Source: DATMER01 sp963741305 (lineage in GTDB: Bacteria; Acidobacteriota; Thermoanaerobaculia; Multivoradales; UBA5704). From it: DNA of 64,000 nucleotides. The translations under genes and the position numbers were made by a program. The notes beneath the pieces are model-generated. The model did no database searches. It was not told where the DNA came from and saw only the letters and a program-made list of their open reading frames with translations. The stretch spans positions 2,108,001-2,172,000 of the forward strand of contig CAVUHL010000003.1 of assembly GCA_963741305.1 (NCBI GenBank), written 5' to 3'. The stretch's first letter is position 1, and the number at the start of each line of letters is the position of its first letter. Of this stretch, positions 41,873 to 50,467 are shown in pieces.

Positions 41873-42678
41873 TAGAGGAAGTCCTTGATGGCGGCGATGG
41901 TCTCTTCCGGAGCGCTCAGGTTCGGACAGTGGCCGGTGGCCTTCATCAATACCAGCTCGCTGCCGGGAATCTGCCGGTGCACGTACTCTCCGACGCATTG
42001 TGGGGCGATCGCGTCGTCGGAGCACTGCAGGACCAGGGTGCGGGCGCTGACCTTTGGAAGATCGGCCCGGTTGTCCGAGAGGAAGGTGGCGCGCGCGAAA
42101 TGCTTTGCGATCTCGGGGTTGGTGCGGCAGAAGCTGTTGGTCAGCTCCTCCCCGAGTGCGGGGCGGTCCGGGTTCCCCATGATCACGGGAGCCATGGCGC
42201 TGGACCAGCCAAGGTAGTTGCTGTCGAGCGACTCGAGCAGTCCATCGATGTCTTCCCGGGTGAACCCGCCGACGTAATCCTCGTCATTCGCTTTGTCGTC
42301 GATATAGCGCGGCGAGGGTCCGACAAGGATCAGCTTTTCGAACCTGTCCGGCTCCTGGATTGCCGCGAGGACCCCGATCATGGAGCTCACCGAGTGCCCG
42401 ACGAAGACCGCGCGCGTCAGCCCCAAGTCGCGGCAGATCTCGAGCAGGTCGTTGGCGTAGCCCTGCAGCGATCCGTACTTGCCGGGTTGCCAGGCCGAGG
42501 GATCGGACTGGCCGGCGCCGACGTGGTCGAAGAGGACGATGCGGTACTCGTCTTCGAACGCGGGGGCGACGAACCGCCACATGTTCTGGTCGCAGCCGTA
42601 GCCATGCGCGAAGATCATCGCCTGGCCTTCTTCCCTGCCCGAAATCTTGACGTTGTTCCTGCCCAGGATGTCATTCAT
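41872..42678 (-). CDS. RsbQ-like alpha/beta hydrolase
   Basis: 268 residues. GHSVSSMIGVLAA holds nucleophile Ser96. An Asp in CSDDAIAP (221/222) and His250 in GHCPN complete the triad. LVGPSPRYI, GGFTREDIDGLLE and YLGWSSAMAP match the RsbQ / KAI2-D14 receptor-hydrolase family very closely. In Bacillus, RsbQ activates the PAS phosphatase RsbP, presumably by supplying a ligand. Here the coupled partner downstream is a PAS hybrid kinase instead. Confidence 0.9.
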   Translation of the reverse strand: MNDILGRNNVKISGREEGQAMIFAHGYGCDQNMWRFVAPAFEDEYRIVLFDHVGAGQSDPSAWQPGKYGSLQGYANDLLEICRDLGLTRAVFVGHSVSSMIGVLAAIQEPDRFEKLILVGPSPRYIDDKANDEDYVGGFTREDIDGLLESLDSNYLGWSSAMAPVIMGNPDRPALGEELTNSFCRTNPEIAKHFARATFLSDNRADLPKVSARTLVLQCSDDAIAPQCVGEYVHRQIPGSELVLMKATGHCPNLSAPEETIAAIKDFL

Positions 42679-42710
42679 GGGGCCAGATGATACCACCCGG
42701 TTTCCCGGGC

Positions 42711-44312
42711 CTATTCGCTGTTTCCCCGCACCTTTTCCGCGATCAGGTGCTGCACGAGCGGCGGCTCCGGACCGAGGTGGAAGGAGCCGGCCCGCAGGCG
42801 GACCTCCTCGTCCGCGACCGTGATCCGCTCGTGCTGCCGCAAGTGCTCCATCCAGGAGCTGACCAGGAAGAGCTCGGTGTAGACGCCTGGCTCTTCGGAG
42901 TGGGCGAAGAGGCCCCATTGCATGGCTCCGCCGCGCAGCCGGATGCGGCGGAGCTCGCTCATGGCTGCCGAAAACTCCGCTGCCCGGTCCTGATCGATGC
43001 GGTACTGAATGCTGACCAGGACCGGTCCCTGCTCCGGCTCCAGCTCCTGAATCCGCGGCGCCGGCCATTGACGCGACGGGGCCAGGTTCAGCCCCTCGCC
43101 CGTGCGCAGGTGGATGCCCATCGTGGCGAGCAGCCCTACCACCATGCAGCCGGCCGAGATCAGCAGGGCGAGGGAGGTTCCGACCCTGTCCGCGACCGCT
43201 CCCCAGAGCGCGCTGCCGCCGGTGAGCCCGCCGAAGATGAAGAGCATGTAGACCGACAGGGCCCGGCCGCGTACCCAGGAGGGGACCAGCATCTGGATGG
43301 CGACGTTCAGGCTGGAGAGAAGGGATAGCCAGGCGCCCCCCGCGCCGAGCAGTGCCGCGAACAGAAGCCAGAAGCTCTGCACGGTGCCGAGGGCTACGAG
43401 GGCGCCGGCGAAGACCAGGTTGGAGACCGCGACGACCAGGTCGGTGGAGCCCTTGCGGCTCAGGCGCGGGAGGACCATGGCGCCGGATACGGCGCCGATC
43501 CCCAGGGCTGCCAGAAGGAGGCCGTAACCGGCAGGCCCCCGTCCCAGGTCGCGGGCCACGACCGGGATGAGCGCCCAGAGCGAGCTGGCGCAGAGCACGA
43601 AAACCGAGCCTCGCGCGATCACTGCCAGCACCTCGGGCGAGTGGCGCACGAAGCGCACACCCGTGCGCATGGCTCCGAAGAAGCGCTCGGCCGGGAGCAT
43701 GGAGGCTTCGACCGGCCGCTTCCAGCGGTAGAGCACGATCACGACTCCGAGGAAGGAAGCCGCGTTGAGCATGAAGTTGACCTGGGCACCGGCAGCCGCC
43801 ACGATCAGTCCGCCGAGCGCCGGGCCCACGGCACGCGCGATGTTGAAGCCGACGCTCGCCAGCGAAACGGCGGCGGGGAGGTCTTCGCGCGGCACCATCT
43901 CGGGGACGCTCGCCTGCTGGGCCGGCTGGTTGAAGGCCGCGCCCAGTCCGAGAAGGGTGATGAAGAGGAGGAGAAGCCAGGGTGTCATCAAGCCAGCCGC
44001 GGTGAGCGCGCTCAGGCCCAGGGCGGAGAGGAGCATCCAGACCTGGGTGACGAGCAGGAGCCGGCGCCGGTCCACGACGTCGGCGAGCGCTCCGGCAGGC
44101 AGGGAGAAGAGGAACATCGGCAGGCTGGTGGCGGCCTGGACGAGCGCCACCATGACGGCCGACTGAGTCAGCGAGGTCATGAGCCAGGCCGAGCCCACGC
44201 TCTGGAGCCAGGTGCCGACGTTCGAGGCGAGCATGGCGATCCAGAGCGCCCGGAAAGTCCGGTGCCGCAGCGGGCTCCAGGGGGAGGGTCGGGAGAGGGA
44301 AGGAGGGTTCAA
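42711..44312 (-). CDS. MFS exporter with C-terminal monooxygenase-like domain
   Basis: 533 residues. Twelve helices of the MFS_3 (enterobactin-exporter-like) type fill residues 15-410, with the ADVVDRRRLL loop between helices 2 and 3. After the last helix, the C-terminal 110 residues (VLVSIQYRIDQDRAAEFSAA through SWMEHLRQHERI) resemble an ABM/dimeric alpha-beta-barrel domain, as in many members of this family. Its stop side lies 32 bp from the RsbQ-like gene. Its start overlaps the stop of the upstream small gene (ATGA). Confidence 0.9.
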   Translation of the reverse strand: MNPPSLSRPSPWSPLRHRTFRALWIAMLASNVGTWLQSVGSAWLMTSLTQSAVMVALVQAATSLPMFLFSLPAGALADVVDRRRLLLVTQVWMLLSALGLSALTAAGLMTPWLLLLFITLLGLGAAFNQPAQQASVPEMVPREDLPAAVSLASVGFNIARAVGPALGGLIVAAAGAQVNFMLNAASFLGVVIVLYRWKRPVEASMLPAERFFGAMRTGVRFVRHSPEVLAVIARGSVFVLCASSLWALIPVVARDLGRGPAGYGLLLAALGIGAVSGAMVLPRLSRKGSTDLVVAVSNLVFAGALVALGTVQSFWLLFAALLGAGGAWLSLLSSLNVAIQMLVPSWVRGRALSVYMLFIFGGLTGGSALWGAVADRVGTSLALLISAGCMVVGLLATMGIHLRTGEGLNLAPSRQWPAPRIQELEPEQGPVLVSIQYRIDQDRAAEFSAAMSELRRIRLRGGAMQWGLFAHSEEPGVYTELFLVSSWMEHLRQHERITVADEEVRLRAGSFHLGPEPPLVQHLIAEKVRGNSE

Positions 44313-44653
44313 ACCGAGCCGTGCTTGCGGGCCTGCTGCTCGCGCGCCAGCTCATACGAGCGGGCGAGCAAGGACACCGCCCGCTCCACGTCCCCCTCCT
44401 CCCGCAGGTAGAAGCTCACCCAGCCGCTCTGGGGCAGCAGGTGGTGCGGCTGGGCCAGCCCGGCGGACACCAGCTCATCCCGGACCGTCTTGGGAAAAGC
44501 GACGTCCAGCAGGAAATCGCCGTGGATGTGCCCAACTTCCCGAGCGCCGAACCGGTACTCGATGCCGCCGAAGCGGTGTGGCTGGGCCTCGACCCCTGGC
44601 CAAGCCAGCACGGCCTCCTGAATCCTGCTGCTCGCTCCCGGAACTCCACCCAT
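44309..44653 (-). CDS. luciferase-like / DUF5519 domain protein
   Basis: 114 residues from the ATG at 44653, chosen for GGAGG 8 nt upstream; a TTG at 44704 would overlap the histidine kinase stop. VEAQPHRFGGIEYRFGAREVGHIHGDFLLDV and HHLLPQSGWVSFYL match the DUF5519 (luciferase-domain) family. Function unknown. Coupled to the MFS gene by a 4-nt overlap. Confidence 0.75.
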   Translation of the reverse strand: MGGVPGASSRIQEAVLAWPGVEAQPHRFGGIEYRFGAREVGHIHGDFLLDVAFPKTVRDELVSAGLAQPHHLLPQSGWVSFYLREEGDVERAVSLLARSYELAREQQARKHGSV

Positions 44654-44700
44654 TTCGTCTTCCTCCACCAAACTCCTACGCAGAAAGCCTACACGAGCCG

Positions 44701-46299
44701 TCAAGCGTTTTCATGATGAAGGGGCAGGCGCACTTCGAAGCGGGCGCCTCCATCCGGCCGGTTCCGGGCGGTAATGGAGCCGCCATAGCCATCCACGATC
44801 GCCTTGACGATGGCGAGGCCGAGGCCGGTGTGGCCGTTCCGAGAGCCCTGCTCGTCCGGCCGGTAGCGGAAGAAGCGGTCGAAGATGCGGTCGAGATGGG
44901 TTTCGGGGATGCCTGGGCCGCGGTCTTCAACCACCACCACCCCAAACCCCAGGCCGGAGCCGTTCTCGCGGGTGAGGCGGACTTCGACCGTCCCGCTGGC
45001 AGGGGAGAAGCTCGCGGCGTTGTCCAGCAGGTTCTCGAACACCTGGGTCAGCCGCTCGGGGGAGGCTTGGACCAGGACCGGCTCCGAAGGCGTATCCAGC
45101 TTGATTTCCAAGCGCGCTTTGAGGCCATTGTCGGCGCGCAGACATCGCCCTTCGACGATCTCGCGCAGCAGGCCGTCCACGGCGACGGTCCTGGTCCTCT
45201 CGGATTCCAGCTGGGCGTCGATCTCGGTGATCTCCCGCAGGCCGGAGAGGAGGCCCTCCATTCGGGCGACCTCCTTCTGGACCATGGAGAGGAAGCGCTG
45301 GCGGTCCGCGGGGTCTTCGACCTCGGCGAGCAGCTCGGTGGCGCCACGGATCGAGGCGAGCGGGTTCTTGAGCTCGTGGGAGACGTCCGAGGCGAACGAC
45401 TCGATGAAGGCGAGGTGGGCTTCCAGCCGGCGGGTCAGCTCTTCGAGGGCGCGCGCGAGGTCACCGATCTCGTCTCCCCTCCGCGAGCCGCGGAACCGGC
45501 CGCGCAGCCGTCCACGGCGGTCGAGCAGGGCGGCGGCCTCGTTCCTCAGTTGCCGGAGGGGGCGGGCGATGGTGGTGGAGACGAGCAGGCTCAGGACCAC
45601 GGCCGCCGCGACCGAGGCGAGGAAGACCTTGAAGATGCCGAGCCGCACCTCGTAGAGCGCGGAGAGGATGCGGAACGTGGACTGGGAGACGACCACGGCG
45701 CCCACGACCTGGCCCTGGTTGCGCACCGGAATCGCGCTATAGAGGGTGAGGGAGCGCTGGCCGCCTTTGCTCCTCCGGGTTGCGGCGCCGTAGCGTCCGG
45801 ACAGGGCTGCCCGGACTTCGCGCGCTTCGAGCGGCCGGTAGGCGTTCTCCGGCTCGCTCGAGGGTTGCGGCGCCCCCATCCAGAGAGACAGCCGGCGGGG
45901 GAGCTTGTAAAGCCAGGCGCCCGCGCGATAAACCAACTTCTCCCGGGCCTCGGGGGGGAGCGTGTCGGCGTAGCTCGTCTCTTCCCTGGCGGGAGCACGC
46001 TGCGGTCCGAGGGTAGCCGAGTCGGCCAGGAGCGCGCTGTCCCGGCCGACGATGCGCAGCCGGGCCTCGGTGCGACGGTCTAGGCGCCGGAGGAGGCTCT
46101 CGGCCAAGGGCCGGTCGAGCCCCCCCTGCTCGGAGAGAGCGGCCGCGAGGTGCCGGCCCTGCTGGACCATCGCCCGCTCCTGCGCTTCGAGGAGCTCCCG
46201 CTCGTAGACGTCCAGGTAGAGGAACCCGGCCGCGGGGAGGAACACCAGCAGCACGTTGAAGAGGAGCAGCCGGATCGAGATGCCCTGGAAGAAGCGCAT
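44701..46299 (-). CDS. CreC/ChvG-like sensor histidine kinase
   Basis: 532 residues. Membrane helices at about 8-30 and 222-245 flank a 190-residue periplasmic sensor. HAMP, then HisKA with SDVSHELKNP (His308), and HATPase_c with NLLDNAA and HTGLGLAIV. The ELKNPLASIRGA box is that of the CreC/ChvG group. The response regulator gene lies 6 bp upstream, and divergent creD lies beyond it, supporting a Cre-type envelope stress system. Confidence 0.9.
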   Translation of the reverse strand: MRFFQGISIRLLLFNVLLVFLPAAGFLYLDVYERELLEAQERAMVQQGRHLAAALSEQGGLDRPLAESLLRRLDRRTEARLRIVGRDSALLADSATLGPQRAPAREETSYADTLPPEAREKLVYRAGAWLYKLPRRLSLWMGAPQPSSEPENAYRPLEAREVRAALSGRYGAATRRSKGGQRSLTLYSAIPVRNQGQVVGAVVVSQSTFRILSALYEVRLGIFKVFLASVAAAVVLSLLVSTTIARPLRQLRNEAAALLDRRGRLRGRFRGSRRGDEIGDLARALEELTRRLEAHLAFIESFASDVSHELKNPLASIRGATELLAEVEDPADRQRFLSMVQKEVARMEGLLSGLREITEIDAQLESERTRTVAVDGLLREIVEGRCLRADNGLKARLEIKLDTPSEPVLVQASPERLTQVFENLLDNAASFSPASGTVEVRLTRENGSGLGFGVVVVEDRGPGIPETHLDRIFDRFFRYRPDEQGSRNGHTGLGLAIVKAIVDGYGGSITARNRPDGGARFEVRLPLHHENA

Positions 46300-46305
46300 G
46301 GGAGC

Positions 46306-47016
46306 TTAGTCCGGCCGCCAGCGATAGCCGAGGCCATAGACGGTCTCGACCGCGTCGAAGGCGGGATCGGCTTCGGTCAGCTTGCGGCGCAGCCTCTTGA
46401 TGTGGCTGTCGATCGTGCGGTCGCTTACGTAGGCATCGTCGGGGTAGCCCTCCTGCAGGAGCTGGGCACGGGTCTTCACGTGTCCAGGATGCCGGGCGAG
46501 CGCGTGGAGCAGGGTGAACTCGGTCACGGTCAGCGGCAGCGGGGCCCCTTTCCAGTGAGCTTGGTAGCGGCGGAGGTCGAGCCGCAGCCGTCCGACCTCG
46601 ACGATGCGCTCGTCGCTTCCCCCGAGCGGTTCGTCCCGGAGCGCCGCGCGCCGCAGGAGCACCTTGACCCGGGCCAGGAGCTCGCGCATCGAGAACGGCT
46701 TGCAGAGGTAGTCGTCGGCGCCCAGCTCCAGGCCGAGGACTTTGTCGAACTCCTCGTCCTTGGAAGTCAGGAAGAGGATGGGCAGGCGCTCGGAGAGGGC
46801 GCGCATCCGGCGGCATAGCTCCAGCCCGTCCATCTGCGGCATCAGGATGTCGAGGATGGCCAAATCGGGAAGACCGGGAAGCCCGCGCTCGAAGCTGCGC
46901 CAGGCGGTGAGCCCGTCGGGGAACGGCTCGACGCGGTAGCCCTCGCGGCGGAGCGCGAACCCCACGGTCTCGCGGAGGGTCTCCTCGTCATCCACGATGG
47001 CAATAAGGTGGGTCAT
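46306..47016 (-). CDS. OmpR-family response regulator (CreB/ChvI-like)
   Basis: 236 residues from the ATG at 47016. Receiver domain with acidic pocket VDDEE, phospho-acceptor Asp56 in AILDILMPQMDG and Lys in LCKPFSMREL. C-terminal winged helix with LTVTEFTLLHAL and SDRTIDSHIKRLRRKL. Followed 6 bp later by the kinase gene. It probably controls the divergent creD. A direct GCCAC repeat lies in the shared upstream region. Confidence 0.93.
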   Translation of the reverse strand: MTHLIAIVDDEETLRETVGFALRREGYRVEPFPDGLTAWRSFERGLPGLPDLAILDILMPQMDGLELCRRMRALSERLPILFLTSKDEEFDKVLGLELGADDYLCKPFSMRELLARVKVLLRRAALRDEPLGGSDERIVEVGRLRLDLRRYQAHWKGAPLPLTVTEFTLLHALARHPGHVKTRAQLLQEGYPDDAYVSDRTIDSHIKRLRRKLTEADPAFDAVETVYGLGYRWRPD

Positions 47017-47055
47017 GCCTCGAATGTACCCCAAGCTGGCGTCCCGGCGGCGGTT

Positions 47056-47071
47056 GCCACAATTCCGCCAC
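47056..47071 (+). promoter_or_regulatory. candidate regulator-binding direct repeat
   Basis: GCCAC (47056-47060) and GCCAC (47067-47071) are spaced exactly 11 bp apart in the 138-bp gap between the response regulator gene and creD. OmpR-family regulators bind direct repeats with this spacing. The E. coli cre tag is likewise a 5-bp motif repeated after six bases. Base identity differs, so this is an inference. Confidence 0.4.
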
Positions 47072-47154
47072 GATCTGGTCCTCTCTTGCCCTGATCCTGC
47101 CCCGAGCGTGCCCGGCCCATGCGGTCCAATCCTCCTCAGAAAGAGAGGATACGC

Positions 47155-48522
47155 ATGACCCCCGATATGCCTGAGAAGCGAAAGTTCAGAGACTCCGTGT
47201 TGTTCAAGATGCTCGTCATCGGCCTGCTCATCCTGGCGCTGGTGATCCCGCTGGTGATGGTGCGGGTCCAGATTCGGGAGAGGACGCAGCGCCGGGATTC
47301 GGTGGCCTTCGAGGTCGGAAAGACCTGGGGGCGCGCTCAGACCCTGGGAGGGCCGGTGCTCACGGTGCCCTTCCAGGTCCATTCCACGGACGACAAGGGG
47401 AATGCCACGTCGTGGACCCGGCTCGCCCACTTCCTTCCCGAAACCCTGAAGGTGGACGGCCGGCTGTTTCCCGAGCTGCGCCGCCGGGGCATCTTCGACG
47501 CCCCTGTCTACAGGGCCGACCTGCACGCGTCCGGGACCTTCCAGCGGCCGAGCCTCGAGGAGTGGGGCGTTGCGCCGGAGGACGTCTACTGGGACGCGGC
47601 CTACCTGTCGATCGGTGTGTCCGACATGCGGGGTATTCGACGCAACGTGCGCATGGTCTGGGGGAGCAAGGTGCTCCAGCTCTCGCCGGGCGGCGGGGTG
47701 GCCTGCCTTTGGGAATCGGGCATGCGGGTGCCGATCTCCGGACTGGCTGACGCGCCGGAGAAGCAGACGTATCCGTTCGCCTTCGACCTGGCGATCCGGG
47801 GGAGTCAGAAGCTGCATTTCCTCCCCTTGGGCAAGCAGAACACGGTGGCCCTGCGGTCGAGCTGGCCGGATCCCAGCTTCTCGGGCGGGTTCCTGCCCGA
47901 GTCGCGGACCGTGTCGGCCAAGGGATTCGAGGCGGTCTGGAGCGTCCCCTACTTCGGGCGGAGCTACCCGCAGCAGTGGGTGGAGGCGCAGACGCAGAAT
48001 GAGGGCAACGTGTCGCTGAACGCGGTCGCGGAGTCGGAGTTCGGCGTGGAGCTCCACCAGTCGGTGGACGTGTACCTCAAGACGGAGCGTTCGGTGAAGT
48101 ACGGGGTGCTCTTCCTGGTCCTGACCTTCCTGGCCTTCTTCCTGTTCGAGGTCTTCAGCCCGGTGTCGCTGCATCCCATGCACTACCTGCTGGTGGGCTC
48201 GGCGCTCTGCCTCTTCTACGTGCTGCTGCTGTCGATCTCGGAGCACATCCCGTTCGTGATGGCCTATGCCATCGCCTCGGCAGGGATCCTCGTCCTGATC
48301 TCGGGCTACTCCCTGGCGATCCTCCGGGGCAAGGGGCGGGCGCTCGTCATGAGCGGGATGCTGGTGATCCTGTACTGCTACCTCTACGTACTGCTGCAAG
48401 CCGAGGACTACGCGCTGCTGCTCGGCTCGATCGGCTTGTTCGTAATCCTGGCCGTGGTGATGTTCCTGACCCGAAAGGTGGACTGGTACGCGCCACGGAT
48501 GGGGAAGGCTACGGCTCCGTGA
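47155..48522 (+). CDS. creD: CreD-like inner membrane protein
   Basis: 455 residues from the ATG at 47155 (AGAGAGGAT upstream). N-terminal helix about 14-34, then a large periplasmic domain with VSLNAVAESEFGVELHQSVDVY, then five or six helices from about 320 (YGVLFLVLTFLAFFLFEVF, SPVSLHPMHYLLVG). This is the CreD pattern in full. CreD is induced by the CreBC system and linked to envelope integrity. Here it is divergent from the two-component genes. Confidence 0.92.
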   Translation: MTPDMPEKRKFRDSVLFKMLVIGLLILALVIPLVMVRVQIRERTQRRDSVAFEVGKTWGRAQTLGGPVLTVPFQVHSTDDKGNATSWTRLAHFLPETLKVDGRLFPELRRRGIFDAPVYRADLHASGTFQRPSLEEWGVAPEDVYWDAAYLSIGVSDMRGIRRNVRMVWGSKVLQLSPGGGVACLWESGMRVPISGLADAPEKQTYPFAFDLAIRGSQKLHFLPLGKQNTVALRSSWPDPSFSGGFLPESRTVSAKGFEAVWSVPYFGRSYPQQWVEAQTQNEGNVSLNAVAESEFGVELHQSVDVYLKTERSVKYGVLFLVLTFLAFFLFEVFSPVSLHPMHYLLVGSALCLFYVLLLSISEHIPFVMAYAIASAGILVLISGYSLAILRGKGRALVMSGMLVILYCYLYVLLQAEDYALLLGSIGLFVILAVVMFLTRKVDWYAPRMGKATAP

Positions 48523-49138
48523 TCTGACGGAGCCAGAGGTCGAACAGGGTCCGCATCATCTCGGCCTCTTCCGGCCGGATGCGGCGGACCGCCTTGAACT
48601 CGCCGAGGGGAAAAGAAAGAGTCAGCTCCCGAGGAGCTGCGGCCATCGGCTGCGGCTCCCCGGGAGCTCCTTGGAGAAGGCCGGCGTACGTCAGAGTCTC
48701 CCGGTAGCTCCGCAGCAGGTCTTCGACCGCATTCTCGTTGAACTTCAGCTCCAGAACCAGCCAGCTCCTCAGGCTCTTGTCGGAGGGGAGGTCGGCGCCG
48801 TAGCGCTCCCAGAGCTTCGAGAAGAGCGGGGGAGCGAGCGCCGCATGCCTGAGCAGGTCCTTCCGTTCCGTCGAGCCCGGCTCGCGGACCAGGATGTGCT
48901 GAGCCCGGTCAGTGAGCCGAAGCTCCCCTCGTATGTCCTCCAGAAGTCCGTAGGCACGCAGGGCCGCGATCGTCTGCTTCCCGCCGCTCGAGCTGCGGGC
49001 GTACCCCCAATGCGCCACCGCCACGTCCGGATGAACCAGGTTCCGCCGCTCGGCGTCGTACAGCTCCCGGGCGCGATGAACCGCCTCGGGCAGGGAGATG
49101 AATGGGAACGACGGGCTGCGGACCCTCTTGCTATCCAT
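48509..49138 (-). CDS. hypothetical protein, possible winged-helix (DUF5343-like)
   Basis: 209 residues. The segment PEAVHRARELYDAERR...VAVAHWGYARSSSGGKQTIAALRAYGLLEDIRGELRLTDRAQ looks like a winged helix of the DUF5343 type. The remainder is helical. Function unknown. Its 3' end overlaps creD by 14 nt on the opposite strand. Confidence 0.65.
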   Translation of the reverse strand: MDSKRVRSPSFPFISLPEAVHRARELYDAERRNLVHPDVAVAHWGYARSSSGGKQTIAALRAYGLLEDIRGELRLTDRAQHILVREPGSTERKDLLRHAALAPPLFSKLWERYGADLPSDKSLRSWLVLELKFNENAVEDLLRSYRETLTYAGLLQGAPGEPQPMAAAPRELTLSFPLGEFKAVRRIRPEEAEMMRTLFDLWLRQITEP

Positions 49139-49230
49139 GCTGTCTATTTTATCTCCGGTCCGGAGACAGGAGCGAGACAGGAAGAGGATAGGGAAATTCG
49201 CAGCTTTCCGCAGGGCCTCGAATATGCTGA

Positions 49231-49259
49231 TTGAGCTTGAGCTGGCAGAGTGGTAAGAT
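49231..49259 (+). promoter_or_regulatory. promoter of antitoxin-toxin operon
   Basis: TTGAGC (49231-49236), a 17-bp spacer and TAAGAT (49254-49259) give a sigma70-like promoter, four of six matches in each box. Transcription would start near 49266, upstream of the GTG at 49283 but downstream of the GTG at 49250. This supports the shorter antitoxin. Confidence 0.45.
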
Positions 49260-49282
49260 CTACATCACTTGGAGGTCGTCCG

Positions 49283-49792
49283 GTGAAGAGAAAAGTCGCG
49301 GAGAGGAAAGCCGATGGTGCCGTAGCGGCAGGGATGGCCGCTGGCGGGATCGTGGGTGCGGTGCTTGGGAAAGCCGTCGGACGGACGAATGGTTCCGCCG
49401 TAGCCGGTGCGGCCATTGGTGTTGTGGCCGGAGGCGCGCTCCTGCGCCCCAGCCCTGCTTTCGAGGTGCCGGAGGTTGTTGCCTACCTCCAGATGAACCT
49501 GGGACCGAGGACGACCGCTTACTTGAGCGGAGTGGACGACGTCGGGCTTGTCGGCCGCTGGGGACAAGGAGATATCCTGCCTGACGAGCTCCCGATGCAG
49601 CGTCTGCGGTCCGCCTACTTGGCGACCCGCTGCCTCGTCGAAGCCTATGACGCCCAGACGGCGCGCACCTGGTTCATGGGCATGAACCAGGGCTTCGACG
49701 ACGAGGCACCGGCAAGAGTGCTTCGCCATGGCCGAAGCCCCGGGACCTGGGAAGATGTCGTCCTCGCTGCCAGAGAGTTCGCGGAGAGTTAG
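49283..49792 (+). CDS. Xre/MbcA/ParS-type antitoxin with glycine-zipper N-terminus
   Basis: 169 residues from the GTG at 49283, with GGAGG 7 nt upstream. Residues about 72-95 (LGPRTTAYLSGVDDVGLVGRW) form the HTH-like part, and 125-169 (ARTWFMGMNQGFDDEAPARVLRHG to the end) the toxin-binding domain of this antitoxin family. Unusually, residues 12-52 are a glycine-zipper hairpin (AAGMAAGGIVGAVLGKAVG, AVAGAAIGVVAGGAL), which would insert in a membrane or oligomerise. The RES toxin gene follows. Confidence 0.82.
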   Translation: MKRKVAERKADGAVAAGMAAGGIVGAVLGKAVGRTNGSAVAGAAIGVVAGGALLRPSPAFEVPEVVAYLQMNLGPRTTAYLSGVDDVGLVGRWGQGDILPDELPMQRLRSAYLATRCLVEAYDAQTARTWFMGMNQGFDDEAPARVLRHGRSPGTWEDVVLAAREFAES

Positions 49793-49812
49793 GCCTGCGA
49801 CTGAAAGCGCGG

Positions 49813-50457
49813 GTGTGGTGGAGGGTCGGGCGCTCCGGCAGGCCGCTGAGGTTCCCCCCGAAAGCTGCGTGCCGATGGATGGGCCGGTTCGACGATCCCC
49901 GCCGAAGCTACCGGACCATCTACTGCGCGGCGGATCGCATGACTGCGCTGTATGAAGTGCTTGCGCCCTTCCGCCTCAGCGCCACATTCCTGAACGAGAG
50001 GGCTGCAATGCCACCGTCCCCTTCCTGGGTCGAGCCCCTGCCTGAAGAAGAAACCGATGCAGGCCGGGTTCCGCTCTCATGGCAGCAGAGGAAGGTGCTC
50101 GCCCCAGCCAGAATCCAACTGCTCCGGGGATACTTGATCAACCTCGACAGCGTGCCCATCCGGGAGCAGATTGTCCGCAAGTACCCGTGGCTTTTTCGTG
50201 AGCACGCTGTCGATTACCTGGACCGTGACGTCATCCAGGGAAAGAGCAAGGAGCTTACTCGGGCTCTGGGGCTGCTGTACGAGGAGGGGGCTGCCGGAGT
50301 GTGCTATCCGTCCAAGCTCAACGGCGTCTGCGCAGCACTTTTCGAGAGGAGAGCCCGCCTCATACCCTCGGGCCGGCTGGAGCGTTTGACCAAGCCCATC
50401 CCCGAGTTCCAGCAGGCGTGCCACGATCTCGGCCTATCCTTCGGTCCCTTGCTATAG
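49813..50457 (+). CDS. RES-domain toxin
   Basis: 214 residues, GTG start 20 bp after the antitoxin stop. RES signature residues fit Arg25 in MGRFDDP, Glu48 in ALYEVL and Ser167 in CYPSKLNG. RES toxins degrade NAD+ and arrest growth (family knowledge). Antitoxin-first order and short spacing are normal for RES-Xre pairs. There is no membrane segment, in contrast to its antitoxin. Confidence 0.85.
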   Translation: MWWRVGRSGRPLRFPPKAACRWMGRFDDPRRSYRTIYCAADRMTALYEVLAPFRLSATFLNERAAMPPSPSWVEPLPEEETDAGRVPLSWQQRKVLAPARIQLLRGYLINLDSVPIREQIVRKYPWLFREHAVDYLDRDVIQGKSKELTRALGLLYEEGAAGVCYPSKLNGVCAALFERRARLIPSGRLERLTKPIPEFQQACHDLGLSFGPLL

Positions 50458-50467
50458 TCCCGCTCCC

